Origin: Leptolyngbyaceae cyanobacterium M65_K2018_010
Lineage (GTDB): Bacteria; Cyanobacteriota; Cyanobacteriia; Phormidesmidales; Phormidesmidaceae
Direction: 5' to 3'
DNA: 5,317 nucleotides
NCBI GenBank assembly: GCA_015295885.1
Contig: DVEE01000337.1
Span: 1 to 5,317, forward strand
Numbering within the stretch: position 1 is the stretch's first letter; every line of letters starts with the position of its first letter. The notes below the pieces were generated by a model, which ran no database searches, was not told where the DNA came from, and was given only the letters and a program-made list of their open reading frames with translations. A program made the translations under genes and the position numbers. Below, in pieces: positions 4,345-5,317 of this stretch.

Positions 4345-5317
4345 ATGACCGCCATAAATCAGGTACCCTATTTGCTTCGCGCCGCTCGCCACGAACCCCT
4401 AGATCGCCCGCCCGTGTGGATGATGCGCCAAGCGGGACGCTATATGCAGGTGTACCGGGATTTGCGCGATAAATACCCCTCCTTTCGGGAGCGTTCTGAG
4501 AATGCCGACCTGGCCATAGAAATTTCCTTGCAACCCTGGCGGGCCTTTCGACCGGACGGGGTGATCATGTTTTCTGATATTTTGACGCCGCTACCTGGCA
4601 TGGGCATTCCCTTCGATATTGTGGAAAGCAGAGGCCCAATCATCGATCCGCCGATTCGCACCCAGGCCCAAATCGATGCAATCCATGCGCTCGACCCAGA
4701 AACGGCGCTGCCCTACATCCGCACCATTCTGCAAACCCTGCGCCAGGAAGTGGGGAATGAGGCCGCGGTGCTGGGTTTTGTGGGTTCTCCTTGGACCTTG
4801 GCCGCCTATGCCGTAGAGGGTAAAACCTCCAAAAGTTATACCCACATCAAAGGCATGGCCTTTAGGGAACCGGCTATGCTCCATAGCCTGCTCGGTAAGT
4901 TGGCAGACAACATTGCCACCTACGTGCGCTACCAGATTGACTGTGGGGCCCAGGTGGTGCAGTTGTTTGACTCCTGGGCCGGACAACTGAGCCCAATGGA
5001 CTATCGCATCTTTGCCTTACCCTATCAGCAGCGGGTGGTCCAGCAGGTGAAGCAAACCCACCCCGATACACCCCTGATTCTGTATATCAGTGGCAGTGCC
5101 GGCATTTTTGACCTGATGGGTGAGTCCGGGGTGGATATCGTCAGCGTAGATTGGACCTTGGACATGGCAGAAGCGCGTCGGCGTCTGGGACCTGGCCTCG
5201 GGGTACAGGGCAATGTGGATCCGGCAGTGCTATTTGGCTCTAGGGAACTGATCCGCGATCGCATCCTAGACACCATCAAAAAAGCTGGCAATCGTGGCCA
5301 TATTCTCAATCTGGGCC
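4345..5317 (+). CDS. hemE: Uroporphyrinogen III decarboxylase (3' end outside window)
   Basis: HemE removes the four acetate carboxyls of uroporphyrinogen III to give coproporphyrinogen III, a cytoplasmic, cofactor-free step shared by haem, chlorophyll and bilin synthesis. The frame runs open from ATG 4345 off the window end, giving 324 codons of a protein normally near 350. Hallmarks are MMRQAGRYM (residues 26-34, with the substrate-binding Arg 28), FSDIL with the catalytic-type Asp 78, GFVGSPWTLAAYAVEG (144-159, Tyr 155), LFDSWAGQL (Ser 210) and GVDIVSVDW. The conserved C-terminal His lies beyond the window; HILNLG, which precedes it, is the last thing visible. The ATG gives MTAINQVPYLLRAA, the usual cyanobacterial start. 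It is intact as far as seen and divergent from the phycobiliprotein lyase. Confidence 0.97.
   Translation, partial: MTAINQVPYLLRAARHEPLDRPPVWMMRQAGRYMQVYRDLRDKYPSFRERSENADLAIEISLQPWRAFRPDGVIMFSDILTPLPGMGIPFDIVESRGPIIDPPIRTQAQIDAIHALDPETALPYIRTILQTLRQEVGNEAAVLGFVGSPWTLAAYAVEGKTSKSYTHIKGMAFREPAMLHSLLGKLADNIATYVRYQIDCGAQVVQLFDSWAGQLSPMDYRIFALPYQQRVVQQVKQTHPDTPLILYISGSAGIFDLMGESGVDIVSVDWTLDMAEARRRLGPGLGVQGNVDPAVLFGSRELIRDRILDTIKKAGNRGHILNLG
5255..5262. repeat. HIP1 octamer GCGATCGC
   Basis: A third copy of the cyanobacterial palindrome, inside hemE. Confidence 0.8.

Noticed and set aside
4154..4345. 63-codon minus-strand frame in the cpcS-hemE gap
   Set aside because: It overlaps the cpcS start in another frame and the promoter region. 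Composition and position argue against a gene.
4591..5309. Several minus-strand frames opposite hemE
   Set aside because: They mirror the strongly conserved hemE frame and have no independent start signals.

Overview
The window looks like cyanobacterial chromosome. It carries a CpcS/CpeS-type phycobiliprotein lyase, WD40 and CHAT-TPR proteins of the cyanobacterial kind, a Uma2 endonuclease, three copies of the HIP1 octamer GCGATCGC, and a tandem heptamer repeat of the AAGG(C/A)(A/T)G kind. The family mix and moderate-to-high GC fit a filamentous Leptolyngbya- or Nodosilinea-like organism, but that genus-level guess is inference only.

Layout. (1) 1-1323 is a decaying accessory segment. It holds the 3' end of a WD40 gene, a heptamer repeat, and a CHAT-TPR remnant that has lost its middle. 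The remnant is also split by a roughly 99-bp MITE-like insertion whose precise removal joins the two TPR halves in one frame. (2) 1400-2023 is a Uma2-family nuclease gene preceded by a run of eight C. (3) 2112-2312 (minus) encodes a small exported or lipid-anchored protein. It faces Uma2 and is followed by a 341-bp gap. (4) 2654-3385 encodes a stand-alone RibD C-terminal-type reductase with TATAAT ten bases before its ATG. (5) 3429-3597 is a perfect CRP/NtcA-type palindrome directly before a 43-codon gene too short for ordinary gene calling. (6) 3645-4166 (minus, cpcS-like) and 4345-5317 (plus, hemE, cut by the window end) are divergent neighbours sharing a 178-bp control region.

How the parts relate. 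hemE (uroporphyrinogen III decarboxylase) supplies the haem, chlorophyll and bilin pathway. The CpcS-type lyase attaches the bilin end product to phycobiliproteins, so the divergent pair is metabolically coherent. Phycobilisomes are nitrogen-responsive in cyanobacteria, so an NtcA-like site 200 bp from cpcS, before an unknown small protein, is the most attractive regulatory lead. The clearest structural discovery is the MITE-like insertion with its frame-restoring duplication. I found no tRNA, rRNA, CRISPR array, transposase or intact defence system.
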